A stretch of 64,000 nt of DNA from Pseudomonas lini. Its GTDB lineage: Bacteria; Pseudomonadota; Gammaproteobacteria; Pseudomonadales; Pseudomonadaceae. The stretch lies in NCBI RefSeq assembly GCF_001042905.1, contig NZ_JYLB01000008.1, positions 1 to 64,000 of the forward strand, given 5' to 3'. Position 1 is the first letter of the stretch; each line of letters opens with the position of its first letter. A program made the position numbers and the translations under genes. Shown here in pieces: positions 18,136-25,957 of the stretch. Under the pieces are notes generated by a model that did not search any database, was not told the origin of the DNA, and was given only the letters and a program-made list of their open reading frames with translations.

Positions 18136-18894
18136 CTCACGACCTCTAAAGCAGCTTGCGCAATGCAGTTGGGTTTTGATCGCCAACACTTCACCCTGCC
18201 AAGGGTTGGCATTTTTCTTGGATTGAATAAGGGCCTGCCCGTCGCGCGTCAGACGCTATTCGACAATTGCTGGGCCTGCGGTGAGTTCTTATTCGAATTC
18301 GTGGTCAAGGGCCTTGTTACAGACCAATTCCATTTGGTGCGGATAGTCGGAAGGCACCGACACCTGGGAGTCGCATGAAGCCATCAGGCCTCTCGACACC
18401 CTAGTTCTGCTCATGCACCTGAGTAAGGGTGAGCAGTGCCGGGAATTCAGTGCGGGCGATTGTAGATATGTAACGATTCATAAACCATGTCTCATCCCGA
18501 AATAATTTATATCCGATCCGGCAACAATCATTAACGGCTTTTGCAAAAGTGCGCCATGGTATCGAAATTAATTCTCAACAAAAACACCAAAAATTGTAGG
18601 TCTACCACGCGAAGTTCAGACAGCTTCCAAGGCTCTGGACTCGCCTTCGACCCTGCTCTACCCCCTGTGTGACAAGGACTTTGGCAATTCGCCAGGCCCT
18701 GTTAAAACTGCCTGTTTCGACTGTCGAGCGCTGAAACCGGCAGCGCCTGGAAGAGCCGATTTTGGTGCGAAGCGATGCCCTGAATCAGCGATTTGAAATG
18801 CCTTGCGACACTCAAGCTGTGACAACATGTCGCACACATGTCGCACCCTTCCTTGTCGAGCATCAAGGTCTTTTTACCTGACCTGCGAATACGC
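18136..18894. other. Long intergenic region upstream of cyoA
   Basis: No convincing gene is present. The left half must hold the cyo promoter (minus strand). I see a perfect palindrome CTTTTGCAAAAG at 18538-18549 and an AT-rich stretch around 18490-18600. The right part holds the TGTCGCA repeats listed separately and ends at a terminator. Short ORFs on the minus strand (62-64 codons) have no ribosome-binding site or recognisable product. Confidence 0.5.
18804..18846. repeat. TGCGACA / TGTCGCA operator-like repeats
   Basis: Two perfect head-to-tail copies of ACATGTCGCAC lie at 18825-18835 and 18836-18846. The inverse core TGCGACA is at 18804-18810. Three half-sites in 43 bp look like a regulator binding array. 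No gene begins nearby on either strand except a possible short transcript ending at the adjacent terminator. Confidence 0.55.
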
Positions 18895-18937
18895 AAAACG
18901 CCCCGGCCTCTTAACGAGAACCGGGGCGTTTTTTTGC
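18895..18937. terminator. Strong terminator hairpin, bidirectional
   Basis: A stem AAAACGCCCCGG / CCGGGGCGTTTT with a 14-nt loop is followed by seven T's on the plus strand. On the minus strand it lies 24 bp after dsbB and can end that gene. The plus-strand T-run is the longer one although no plus-strand gene precedes it. Confidence 0.85.
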
Positions 18938-18960
18938 CTGCAACGATACGGCGAACAGCC

Positions 18961-19470
18961 TCAGCGCAGCGCTTTGCGGTTACGCGAAGTGAGCAACGGC
19001 ACCAGCACCACGATCAGCACGAACGCCAGCAGCGCCCACTGTGCCAGGGACAAGCCGAGGATCGGCGGGTACGGCGTAGAGCAGAAACCGTCGACCTGGA
19101 AGCCCAGCGGGAAGATCTTCGCCAGCGGCAAACCGTCGACGATCGGTTGCAGCACATCGATGCCGCAACTGACCGCCGGGTAAAACTGCGTGTAGACGTG
19201 ATGCCCGGCCACCCCGGCACCCGCGATGGCACAGATCACCACCAACGTTTCGAACAGCGTGATGCTGCGGCGGGTGCGCGTCGCTGCGCCGATAAAGGCG
19301 AACAGCGCAATCAGCAACAGCGCGTAGCGTTGCAGGATGCACAGCGGGCACGGTGCCTCGCCCAGAGCCACTTGCATGTACAGCGCACCACCGATCAGCG
19401 CCAGGCAAATAATGCCCAGAAGCACCAGATAGCGCCGTTCACGCCCCAACCGCATCGTTTCCTCGCTCAT
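18961..19470 (-). CDS. dsbB: Disulfide bond formation protein B
   Basis: A 169-residue membrane protein with four helices. Both redox cysteine pairs are present: CPLC at 41-44 in the first periplasmic loop, and Cys102 with Cys130 in the second (SCGIDVLQ...DGFC). It reoxidises DsbA and passes electrons to quinone, here perhaps to the Cyo oxidase next door. The start at 19470 follows AAAGGGAAACGCG; an alternative start five codons later also has a good GAGG. Pseudomonas genomes often hold two dsbB genes, so this could be either paralogue. Confidence 0.9.
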   Translation of the reverse strand: MSEETMRLGRERRYLVLLGIICLALIGGALYMQVALGEAPCPLCILQRYALLLIALFAFIGAATRTRRSITLFETLVVICAIAGAGVAGHHVYTQFYPAVSCGIDVLQPIVDGLPLAKIFPLGFQVDGFCSTPYPPILGLSLAQWALLAFVLIVVLVPLLTSRNRKALR

Positions 19471-19797
19471 CGCGTTTCCCTTTTGTGTCCGTGGATCAAC
19501 TCGTCGGCGGCTGCGCTTGCAGCTGCGGCGTCAGGCTGATGCTGTCTTTGATATGCCAACTGGCGGCAATGCGATCTTGTCGATCTGATATCGGTTGCCC
19601 GGAAGTCTACACGCTGACCCGATCTTTGAGAGCCTTGAACGGCCTCTGAACCTGGCCTCGGGCAAGGGATCTTATCGATGAACAGCTTCGACAAGGCCGC
19701 TTTGGCCAATGTCGGGGAATAAACGATAAACCGGTTAAGAACGGATTAACTTTCAAGTGTTTTTCAAGCATCGAGCCCCTGAAGACGGATCGATTGC
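19471..19797. other. Intergenic region without recognised features
   Basis: A 327-bp gap between dsbB and the end of moaE. A minus-strand ORF of 80 codons here has no homology I recognise and no ribosome-binding site. I see no terminator hairpin for moaE. Confidence 0.4.
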
Positions 19798-20250
19798 TTA
19801 CTGCTTCCAGCGATCCGCCGCAGCATGATCGCTGTCACGCCCTTCCACCCAGCGCGGTCCATCACGGGTGTTTTCTTTCTTCCAGAACGGCGCGCGGGTT
19901 TTCAGGTAGTCCATGACAAAGGCACAGGCATCGAACGCCGCCTGACGGTGAGCGCTGGCGGCGCCGACGAAGACAATCGGCTCGCCCGGCTCCAGCGCGC
20001 CGATGCGATGCAACACTTCCAGCTTCAACAGCGGCCAGCGCTGCTCGGCCTCCACGGCAATCTTGCCCAGGGCTTTTTCGGTCATGCCCGGGTAGTGCTC
20101 CAGAAACATCCCGGCGACGTCGAGGCCGTCATTGAAGTCGCGTACGTAGCCGACAAAACTCACCACTGCACCAACGCCCACATTGGCCGCGTGCATGGCG
20201 TTGACTTCGCTGCCCGGGTCGAACGGCGTGGACTGCACGCGAATCGCCAT
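19798..20250 (-). CDS. moaE: Molybdopterin synthase catalytic subunit
   Basis: A 150-residue MoaE. Recognisable segments are VGAVVSFVGYVRDFNDG, ALEHYPGM-like FLEHYPGMTEKAL, and the active-site lysine region FWKKENTRDGPRWVEG. With MoaD it inserts sulfur into cyclic pyranopterin monophosphate to make molybdopterin. It starts 3 bp after moaD in a moaC-moaD-moaE operon. Confidence 0.95.
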   Translation of the reverse strand: MAIRVQSTPFDPGSEVNAMHAANVGVGAVVSFVGYVRDFNDGLDVAGMFLEHYPGMTEKALGKIAVEAEQRWPLLKLEVLHRIGALEPGEPIVFVGAASAHRQAAFDACAFVMDYLKTRAPFWKKENTRDGPRWVEGRDSDHAAADRWKQ

Positions 20251-20253
20251 GGC

Positions 20254-20496
20254 TCAGCCCCCGGTCACGGTCGGAAAAAACGCCACTTCATCGCCATCGC
20301 TCACCGGTTCGTCGAGCTGGCAGAGGTCTTCGTTGCGGGCGCACATCAGATTCTGCTCGCTCAGCACCTCGGCGCCATCACGTTGAGCGAGCAGCGCGCG
20401 CACATCGTCGACCGTGGCGAAAACACCTTCGACCTTCACCGAGTCCACGCCGAGCGCTTCACGGTAACGGGCGAAAAACTTCACAGTAACGTTCAT
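20254..20496 (-). CDS. moaD: Molybdopterin synthase sulfur-carrier subunit
   Basis: An 80-residue ubiquitin-like protein starting MNVTVKFFARYRE and ending in the required Gly-Gly (TVTGG), whose C-terminus is thiocarboxylated by MoeB. It pairs with MoaE. The ATG at 20496 overlaps the moaC stop by ATGA, with GGCGGAT upstream. The longer frame to 20589 lies inside moaC. Confidence 0.93.
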   Translation of the reverse strand: MNVTVKFFARYREALGVDSVKVEGVFATVDDVRALLAQRDGAEVLSEQNLMCARNEDLCQLDEPVSDGDEVAFFPTVTGG

Positions 20497-20966
20497 GGTT
20501 GATCCGCCTGAAAATGGCCGCTCTTGCCGCCGAGTTTCTCCAGCAGCCGCACGCTCTCGATGGTCATGCCACGATCCACGGCCTTGCACATGTCATAGAT
20601 GGTCAGCGCCGCGACGCTGGCGGCAGTCAGCGCTTCCATTTCGACGCCGGTCTGCCCGGACAACTTGCAGCACGCCACGATGCGCACGGTGTCGTCGCCT
20701 TCGGCACTGAGTTCGACCTTGACGCCGGTGAGCATCAACGGGTGGCACAGCGGAATCAGATCACTGGTTTTTTTCGCCGCCTGGATGCCGGCGATCCGCG
20801 CCACGGCGAACACGTCCCCCTTGGGATGGCCGCCAGCAACGATCATCTGCAGGGTTTCGGGCAGCATGCGCACCAGCGCTTGGGCCGTCGCTTCACGGAA
20901 CGTCACGGTTTTTTCAGTGACGTCGACCATATTGGCGCGACCTTGGGAATCGAGATGAGTCAGCAC
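20493..20966 (-). CDS. moaC: Cyclic pyranopterin monophosphate synthase
   Basis: A 157-residue MoaC. Signature parts are AAKKTSDLIPLCHPL and GVEMEALTAASVAALTIYDMCKA. It converts the MoaA product into cPMP. The start is read as GTG at 20966, because AGGAG lies 7 nt upstream and the family normally begins xLTHLDSQG here; the ATG frame to 20990 would add eight residues before that site. It is the first gene of moaCDE. moaA and moaB are not in this window. Confidence 0.92.
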   Translation of the reverse strand: MLTHLDSQGRANMVDVTEKTVTFREATAQALVRMLPETLQMIVAGGHPKGDVFAVARIAGIQAAKKTSDLIPLCHPLMLTGVKVELSAEGDDTVRIVACCKLSGQTGVEMEALTAASVAALTIYDMCKAVDRGMTIESVRLLEKLGGKSGHFQADQP

Positions 20967-21046
20967 AGGGATACTCCTGATCAGGAGCATCGATTGTAAA
21001 CCTGTGGGTCAAATTTCCGCACGTTTGATTATGCGTTTACACCGAA

Positions 21047-21140
21047 CCCTGTGGGAGCGCGGCTTGCCCGCGATGCAGGCGCTGCGGTTCAACAGGGACA
21101 CCTCGGTGATGCCATCGCGGGCAAGCCCGCTCCCACAGGG
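21047..21140. repeat. REP pair (inverted, GTGGGAGC...GGGCTTGCCCGCGA class)
   Basis: Two inverted copies of the Pseudomonas REP core (CTTGCCCGCGA / TCGCGGGCAAG with outer CCTGTGGGAGC / GCTCCCACAGG) are separated by about 50 bp, between moaC and the phoH-like terminator. The same class recurs in algK, after algF, around 47.1 and 47.7 kb, and at 51.1 kb. Confidence 0.9.
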
Positions 21141-21155
21141 TTATTCGTCGGGCAT

Positions 21156-21192
21156 AAAAAAACCGGGCGATCATTAGGCCGCCCGGTTTTGG
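21156..21192 (-). terminator. Rho-independent terminator of the PhoH-family gene
   Basis: On the minus strand a stem ACCGGGCG / CGCCCGGT is followed by seven T's, starting a few bases after the PhoH-family stop codon. Confidence 0.88.
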
Positions 21193-21198
21193 TGAGGG

Positions 21199-22593
21199 TT
21201 ACAGATGCGATTCGGCGTATTCGGCCAGAATCGAGCGTGGCACCCCTTGCAGGGTGATGTGCACACCGTTGGGGAAGTCCTTGAAGCGCTCGGTCAAGTA
21301 CGTCAGCCCGGAGCTGGTCGCGGACAGGTAAGGGGTGTCGATCTGCGCCAGGTTGCCCAGGCACACCACTTTGGAACCGGCGCCGGCACGGGTGATGATG
21401 GTTTTCATCTGGTGCGGCGTGAGGTTCTGGCATTCATCGATCAGGATCAGACTCTGCTGGAAGCTGCGGCCTCGAATGTAGTTGAGGGATTTGAACTGCA
21501 ACGGCACTTTGCTGAGGATGTAGTCGACGCTGCCATGGGTGTTTTCGTCATCCATGTGCAAGGCTTCGAGGTTGTCGGTGATGGCGCCCAGCCAAGGCTC
21601 CATTTTTTCCGCCTCAGTGCCGGGCAGGAAACCGATCTCCTGGTCCAGGCCCTGCACGCTACGGGTCGCGATGATCCGGCGATAGCGTTTACTGACCATG
21701 GTCTGCTCAATGGCCGCCGCCAGTGCGAGGATGGTTTTACCCGAACCCGCAGCCCCGGTCAGGTTGACCAGGTGGATATCCGGATCGAGTAAGGCGTACA
21801 GCGCCAGACTTTGATAGATGTCACGCGGTTTCAGGCCCCAGGCTTCCTGGTGCAACAGGGGTTCCTGATGCAGGTCGAGAATCAGCAGTTTGTCTTCTTC
21901 GATATCCTTGATCCAGCCGACAAAACCCTGTTCGTCGATGATGAACTCGTTGACGTGCACCGCCGGCAGGTTGTCGATCAACTGCACTTGGTGCCAGGTG
22001 CGGCCATGATCCTGACGGGTGTCGACATTCCTCACACGGTCCCAGAAGGAGCCGGTCATGTTGTGATAACCGTTGGGTAGCAGCGACACGTCGTCAACCA
22101 GTTGGTCGGTGCTGTAGTCCTCGGCCGCAATCCCGCAAGCCCGGGCCTTGAGGCGCATGTTGATGTCTTTGGTGACCAGCACCACGGGCAGCTTTGGTTC
22201 GCGCGCGTGCAGGTCGATCAACTGGTTGATGATGATGTTGTCGTTCAGGTGCTCGGGCAGAATGATGTTCGGCTCAGTGCGCTTGCTCATCAAAATTGAC
22301 AGCAAACCCTTGGGCCCACTCTTGCCGCGCTGGATCGGTACGCCGAGTTCAACGTCTTCGGGGCTGGCATCGCCCAAAGTCTTGTCGATCAGGCGAATCG
22401 CCTGGCGGCATTCAGCGGCAACGCTGTGATGCCCGCTCTTGAGCTTGTCCAGCTCTTCAAGCACGGTCATCGGGATGGCGACGTGGTGTTCTTCGAAATT
22501 AAGCAGGGCGTTTGGATCGTGAATCAATACGTTGGTATCGAGTACATAAAGGATTGGCTGGTTGGAAGAAGGGCTACGTCCGTGATCATCCAT
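21199..22593 (-). CDS. PIN-domain / PhoH-family ATPase
   Basis: A 464-residue two-domain protein. The N-terminal PIN domain (about 14-150) begins ILYVLDTNVLIHDP with acidic residues of a ribonuclease site (DTN, LEELDKLK). The C-terminal PhoH domain has Walker A GAAGSGKT at about residue 280, the ATRSVQGLDQEIGFLPG segment and Walker B LILIDECQN. This PIN-PhoH (YlaK-like) architecture is thought to be an RNA-degrading helicase-nuclease. It is monocistronic, with its own terminator. The ATG at 22593 fits the family N-terminus. It is not the phosphate-regulated PhoH of E. coli. Confidence 0.9.
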   Translation of the reverse strand: MDDHGRSPSSNQPILYVLDTNVLIHDPNALLNFEEHHVAIPMTVLEELDKLKSGHHSVAAECRQAIRLIDKTLGDASPEDVELGVPIQRGKSGPKGLLSILMSKRTEPNIILPEHLNDNIIINQLIDLHAREPKLPVVLVTKDINMRLKARACGIAAEDYSTDQLVDDVSLLPNGYHNMTGSFWDRVRNVDTRQDHGRTWHQVQLIDNLPAVHVNEFIIDEQGFVGWIKDIEEDKLLILDLHQEPLLHQEAWGLKPRDIYQSLALYALLDPDIHLVNLTGAAGSGKTILALAAAIEQTMVSKRYRRIIATRSVQGLDQEIGFLPGTEAEKMEPWLGAITDNLEALHMDDENTHGSVDYILSKVPLQFKSLNYIRGRSFQQSLILIDECQNLTPHQMKTIITRAGAGSKVVCLGNLAQIDTPYLSATSSGLTYLTERFKDFPNGVHITLQGVPRSILAEYAESHL

Positions 22594-22930
22594 ACTCGGT
22601 CACCTTTGTGGGAGCCAGTCGACGCAGTACCATGACAGTGCTGCGCCTCGAAGTGGCCGCCGAATTCACCTGCGAGGATTCAAGTGAACTGCACACAAAC
22701 TGGGGTCTTGGGAGACGCCACCTGTGTTGCAGGTTTCGGCGGTCTGTCTTCGTAATACTCCAAAACACATGACAGAAAAAAGCACTTTGACGTTTTTTTG
22801 AAGTTTATTTTTCAGAGTGACGAATAGCCCTTGGCGTGCAGGCAATGTGCCGTTAAAGTCGGAAGTCCGCCTGCACCGATTTCTCTGCAAAAATCGCCCT
22901 TCCCCCAATGTTTACGGCCTTTTGCCGTTT
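22594..22930. other. Intergenic region upstream of the PhoH-family gene
   Basis: A 337-bp gap between two minus-strand genes. It must hold the promoter of the PIN-PhoH gene. I see T-rich tracts around 22789-22815 and no clear hairpin or REP. Short ORFs here are unsupported. Confidence 0.4.
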
Positions 22931-24055
22931 TCAGCGAAACGCGTCCTGACAGTCTGCCCAACCGATCCCGCTTGGCGCCGTTTGCGTAATGAGCCAGGGC
23001 ATCGCCGTTTTCAGCGCATCCTGCTTCACATTGAAATTGATCACCCCGTGCCGCCACAGCAGCATCAGGGTTAACACCCGTTGTGCGCTCTGGCTGCCCT
23101 TGAGCTTGCCGGCGCCGTCCTGGGCATCGATATCCCACAATGCCACCTGCAAGCCCTGAGACTTGAAGAAGCCCTCGGCATCGGACCGGCGCTGGCCATC
23201 GGGCGGGCGAAACAGCGGCACGTAATTCTCCGGCAGCTTGTTTTTGACCAGTTCGGCGCTGCGTCGCACCGAGTCCTGCCAGTCCTGCCAGTGGCTGTGG
23301 GAGCGGAACTCCCAGCCTTGCACGCCCACGCATTGCTGCGAATAAGTGCCTTGCAGGCTGGCCACCGAACGCTCGGCCAGACGGGCCTGAATGTCCTTGC
23401 CGAGGACGAAGAACGTAGCGCTCATGTTCGATTTGCGCAGGTACTCGGTGACCCAGGCGGTGTTATCTGGCGCGGTGTTGGCGGCGCTGTCGAATGTCAG
23501 CAGGAACAGGCGGTCATTCATGGCCTCGCCGTTGCGCTCATAGTCGCCAAAACGATCGACTTCGCTGCTGGTCTGCGGGAACAGCGCGGCCTTGCGCAAC
23601 TGCTCGTCCAGGTACTGGGCGTGGAACAACCGGCTCGGCTCGGCCCACTTGATGTAATAGCTGTCGTCGCTTACCTGGAACTTGGCCGCTTGCTCACGCA
23701 AGGTGGCCATGTCCTCGACCAGGAAACAGAAGGAAGCATCCTGATCGCAACTCTGCTGGGCGAAGTTGTAATTGGTCAGCAAACGCTGCCACAGGCGTTG
23801 GCGCAACTGGTTGACCGACTCCAGATTGAGGGTGCGCAGGCCCAGGCGTTGAGCCAGGCTCGCTTCATCCAGCGATTCGCTGGCCAGCAGAACGCGGGCG
23901 AACATGAGGATTTCGGCCCGCGAGGCGACGTCGAACAACGTCGGGCTGCTGAGCTGCTCAGGCCAGGTACTGCGATCCAGCGTCGCCACATCGCCCGGCG
24001 CCGCCATGGCACCAAAGCTCAAGAGCCAGGCCGAGAATAGAAAAACGATACGCAA
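22931..24055 (-). CDS. Exported polysaccharide deacetylase-like protein
   Basis: A 374-residue protein with a clear signal peptide (MRIVFLFSAWLLSFGAMAA) and a C-terminal NodB-like domain (about 190-370). The NodB motifs are degenerate: LTFDSA replaces TFDDG, so the second metal-site Asp is a Ser; SHSHWQDW fits the His-rich motif; LFRPPDG fits the RPP motif. The N-terminal 180 residues are of unknown type. The start is read as TTG at 24055, with GGAG 8 nt upstream; a GTG 11 codons earlier is possible but would spoil the signal peptide. It may be a weak or non-catalytic deacetylase acting on a periplasmic glycan. Confidence 0.75.
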   Translation of the reverse strand: MRIVFLFSAWLLSFGAMAAPGDVATLDRSTWPEQLSSPTLFDVASRAEILMFARVLLASESLDEASLAQRLGLRTLNLESVNQLRQRLWQRLLTNYNFAQQSCDQDASFCFLVEDMATLREQAAKFQVSDDSYYIKWAEPSRLFHAQYLDEQLRKAALFPQTSSEVDRFGDYERNGEAMNDRLFLLTFDSAANTAPDNTAWVTEYLRKSNMSATFFVLGKDIQARLAERSVASLQGTYSQQCVGVQGWEFRSHSHWQDWQDSVRRSAELVKNKLPENYVPLFRPPDGQRRSDAEGFFKSQGLQVALWDIDAQDGAGKLKGSQSAQRVLTLMLLWRHGVINFNVKQDALKTAMPWLITQTAPSGIGWADCQDAFR

Positions 24056-24100
24056 TGGGATGTCTCCATAACAAAACCCGCGCGGCACTATATCGCGGGA

Positions 24101-24262
24101 AGATCAAAAGATCGCAGCCTCGCTTCGCTCGACAGCTCCTACAGATGGACGCGCACCGTAGGAGCTGCCGAGCGAAGCGAGGCTGCGATCTTTGTGAGCA
24201 CATTCCATTCCCAAGTGAACACAGCCCCGTAGGAGCTGCCGAGCGAAGCGAGGCTGCGATCT
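24101..24262. repeat. Three repeat units, GTAGGAGCTGCCGAGCG class
   Basis: One copy on the minus strand (24110-24144) and two on the plus strand (24158-24192, 24228-24262) of a 35-bp unit running from GTAGGAGCTG to GGCTGCGATCTT. Opposed copies can form a long stem. The same family recurs at 52.7, 59.2 and 60.8 kb. Confidence 0.88.
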
Positions 24263-24358
24263 TGTTCAATGACGCCACCGATCACCTATGACACCCATAG
24301 CTGGAGTCAACACGAACAACCCCCTAGAATCGCCGCCACGATTAAAGGAGACGACTTC

Positions 24359-25138
24359 ATGCTGATGGTGATTTCCCCCGCCAAGACCCTCGATTACGAA
24401 ACACCGCCGGCGACCCAGCGCTTCACTCAGCCGCAATACCTCGACCACTCCCAGGAGCTGATCCTGCAACTGCGCGACCTTACGCCAGCGCAGATCAGCG
24501 AGCTGATGCACGTCTCCGACAAGATTGGCGGTCTCAATGCCGCGCGTTTCGGTAGCTGGACCCCGGCCTTCACCCCAGCCAACGCCAAGCAGGCGCTGCT
24601 GGCATTCAAGGGCGATGTGTACACCGGCCTGAATGCACAAACCTTCAGCGAAGCCGACTTCGATTACGCCCAACAGCACTTGCGCATGCTCTCCGGCCTG
24701 TATGGCCTGTTGCGCCCTCTGGACCTGATGCAGCCCTATCGGCTGGAGATGGGCACCAAACTGGCCAATGCCCGAGGCAAGGATTTGTACGCCTTCTGGG
24801 GTACGCGGATCAGCGAATGGCTGAACGAAGCCTTGGCCGATCAAGGCGATGACGTGCTGCTGAACCTGGCCTCCAACGAGTACTTCTCGGCGGTCAAACG
24901 CAGTGCCTTGAATGCGCGCATCATCAATACCGAGTTCAAGGATCTGAAGAACGGCCAGTACAAAATCATCAGTTTCTACGCGAAAAAGGCCCGCGGGATG
25001 ATGAGTCGCTTCGTCATTGAAGAACGCATCAATGACCCGGTCGCCCTCAAGCAGTTTGACGTTCAGGGTTATCGCTACAGCAGCGAGCAGTCTAAACCGG
25101 ACAATCTGGTGTTCCTGCGCGATCACGCACCGGAGTAA
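24359..25138 (+). CDS. yaaA: Peroxide stress protein of the YaaA family
   Basis: A 259-residue YaaA/DUF328 protein. The N-terminus MLMVISPAKTLDYE and the segments LYGLLRPLDLMQPYRLEMGTK and NLASNEYFSAV are hallmarks. In E. coli YaaA limits free intracellular iron during peroxide stress and binds DNA. The ATG at 24359 follows AAAGGAGACGACTTC, a near-perfect ribosome-binding site; the longer frame to 24269 is unlikely. It is monocistronic, with a hairpin 20 bp after its stop. Confidence 0.93.
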   Translation: MLMVISPAKTLDYETPPATQRFTQPQYLDHSQELILQLRDLTPAQISELMHVSDKIGGLNAARFGSWTPAFTPANAKQALLAFKGDVYTGLNAQTFSEADFDYAQQHLRMLSGLYGLLRPLDLMQPYRLEMGTKLANARGKDLYAFWGTRISEWLNEALADQGDDVLLNLASNEYFSAVKRSALNARIINTEFKDLKNGQYKIISFYAKKARGMMSRFVIEERINDPVALKQFDVQGYRYSSEQSKPDNLVFLRDHAPE

Positions 25139-25157
25139 TAGAACCTGCACTAAGTCA

Positions 25158-25187
25158 GCGCACGACACCCATTACTTCGTCGTGCGC
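25158..25187 (+). terminator. Hairpin after yaaA, terminator-like
   Basis: A 9-bp perfect stem GCGCACGAC / GTCGTGCGC with a 12-nt loop lies 20 bp after the yaaA stop. The following sequence (GCCCCCTTT) is a weak U-tract, so termination may be partial. Confidence 0.55.
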
Positions 25188-25228
25188 GCCCCCTTTGATC
25201 ATCGAACAATCCCTTCCGTTTCGCCGCT

Positions 25229-25420
25229 TTATTGGCGCCAAAATTCAAGCACTCTATTTTCTAACTTTAGTTTCACTCGACATTGATCATTTTTTTCAGT
25301 AGTGGCACTGAAAATTTTTATCCGTAGTGGCAAAAAAATATCTAACGCAATAATCACCCCATATATAAAGGGCCAAACGGCAAGTGCTATCAATATGAGA
25401 GCAGTGCCATCTTTTTCCAT
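25229..25420 (-). CDS. Possible small membrane protein
   Basis: A 63-codon ORF with an ATG start whose product has a hydrophobic stretch at residues 7-32 (ALILIALAVWPFIYGV and on) and a charged tail. The DNA here is markedly AT-rich compared with all neighbours. I see no ribosome-binding site and do not recognise the product. It could equally be a chance frame in the non-coding region upstream of algD. Confidence 0.22.
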   Translation of the reverse strand: MEKDGTALILIALAVWPFIYGVIIALDIFLPLRIKIFSATTEKNDQCRVKLKLENRVLEFWRQ

Positions 25421-25833
25421 ATTTCAAGAAATTTCAGAATTCGCGATGGGCGGACAGGAACTATGTCCAAATGCACCGCTCATACCACCGGTAACGATTC
25501 TCTCGGTGATTGTGCGAGATAACTTACACAGACAAGAGATTCATGTAGCGAAGTTGTCACACATACTTGGGCTTACTGATCGCTTATTTGGGCAACACAT
25601 GAAGGACAGGAGATAACGCACCATTACTATCCCCTACAAGGCCACGGCTGCGCCCCTATAAACGTGCTCACCTGAGCACCCAACCGCTTGATTTACGGGC
25701 TTTCGGGCCTGGCATTGAGCGCGCAAGACCTTTGCACGGAAGTCTTCAGAAAAGAGGATCGGCTGCATAACAGGGCACGTCATAACAATAAGGCCTGGCT
25801 GCGCACATCTTGAGTGCACTTATTTAGACACTC

Positions 25834-25862
25834 GGAACTTAGTATGCCTGCACACGGCACTG
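25834..25862 (+). promoter_or_regulatory. Candidate AlgU (sigma-22) promoter of algD
   Basis: GGAACTT at 25834-25840 matches the -35 consensus of AlgU/RpoE promoters (GAACTT). At the expected 16-17 bp spacing the -10 element (GCACT or CACTG) is a poor match to TCTGA. Transcription would start about 90 bp before algD. Confidence 0.45.
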
Positions 25863-25920
25863 TGGCGCCTTTAAGTCGCACTTGCGAGTGCACTATGACC
25901 GCTGAACACCATTAACTCCG

Positions 25921-25933
25921 GCCATGTAATGGC
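25921..25933. promoter_or_regulatory. Inverted repeat, possible AmrZ site
   Basis: GCCATGTAATGGC is an inverted repeat (5-bp arms, 3-bp centre) 24 bp before the algD start. Its minus strand reads GCCATTACATGGCC and shares GCCATTAC with the known AmrZ/AlgZ operator of P. aeruginosa algD as I recall it. The position within the leader would suit repression. Confidence 0.35.
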
Positions 25934-25957
25934 TTGATAAACACAGAGGTAATTGCG

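Larger units (their letters stand above)
25188..25957 (+). promoter_or_regulatory. Extended algD upstream regulatory region
   Basis: About 770 bp without a firm gene separate yaaA from algD. Long control regions are known for algD in P. aeruginosa, where AlgU, AlgR, AmrZ and IHF act. Visible here: an AT-rich block (about 25225-25480), the AlgU-type -35 motif GGAACTT, two copies of GAGTGCACT flanking it (25812-25820 and 25886-25894), and an inverted repeat GCCATGTAATGGC (25921-25933). Which proteins bind is inference. Confidence 0.6.

Noticed and set aside
18136..18500. ANR-type binding site (TTGAT-N4-ATCAA) upstream of cyoA
   Set aside because: I found no match to the full consensus on reading the region, so no site is annotated.
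18838..19539. A 233-codon plus-strand ORF across dsbB
   Set aside because: It passes through a terminator hairpin and lies antisense to dsbB, whose cysteine motifs are intact.
19467..19709. An 80-codon minus-strand ORF overlapping the dsbB start
   Set aside because: No ribosome-binding site, composition unlike neighbours, no recognisable product.
25302..25616. A 104-codon plus-strand ORF upstream of algD
   Set aside because: It starts with GTG without a ribosome-binding site, and no family is recognised; it lies in the AT-rich control region.
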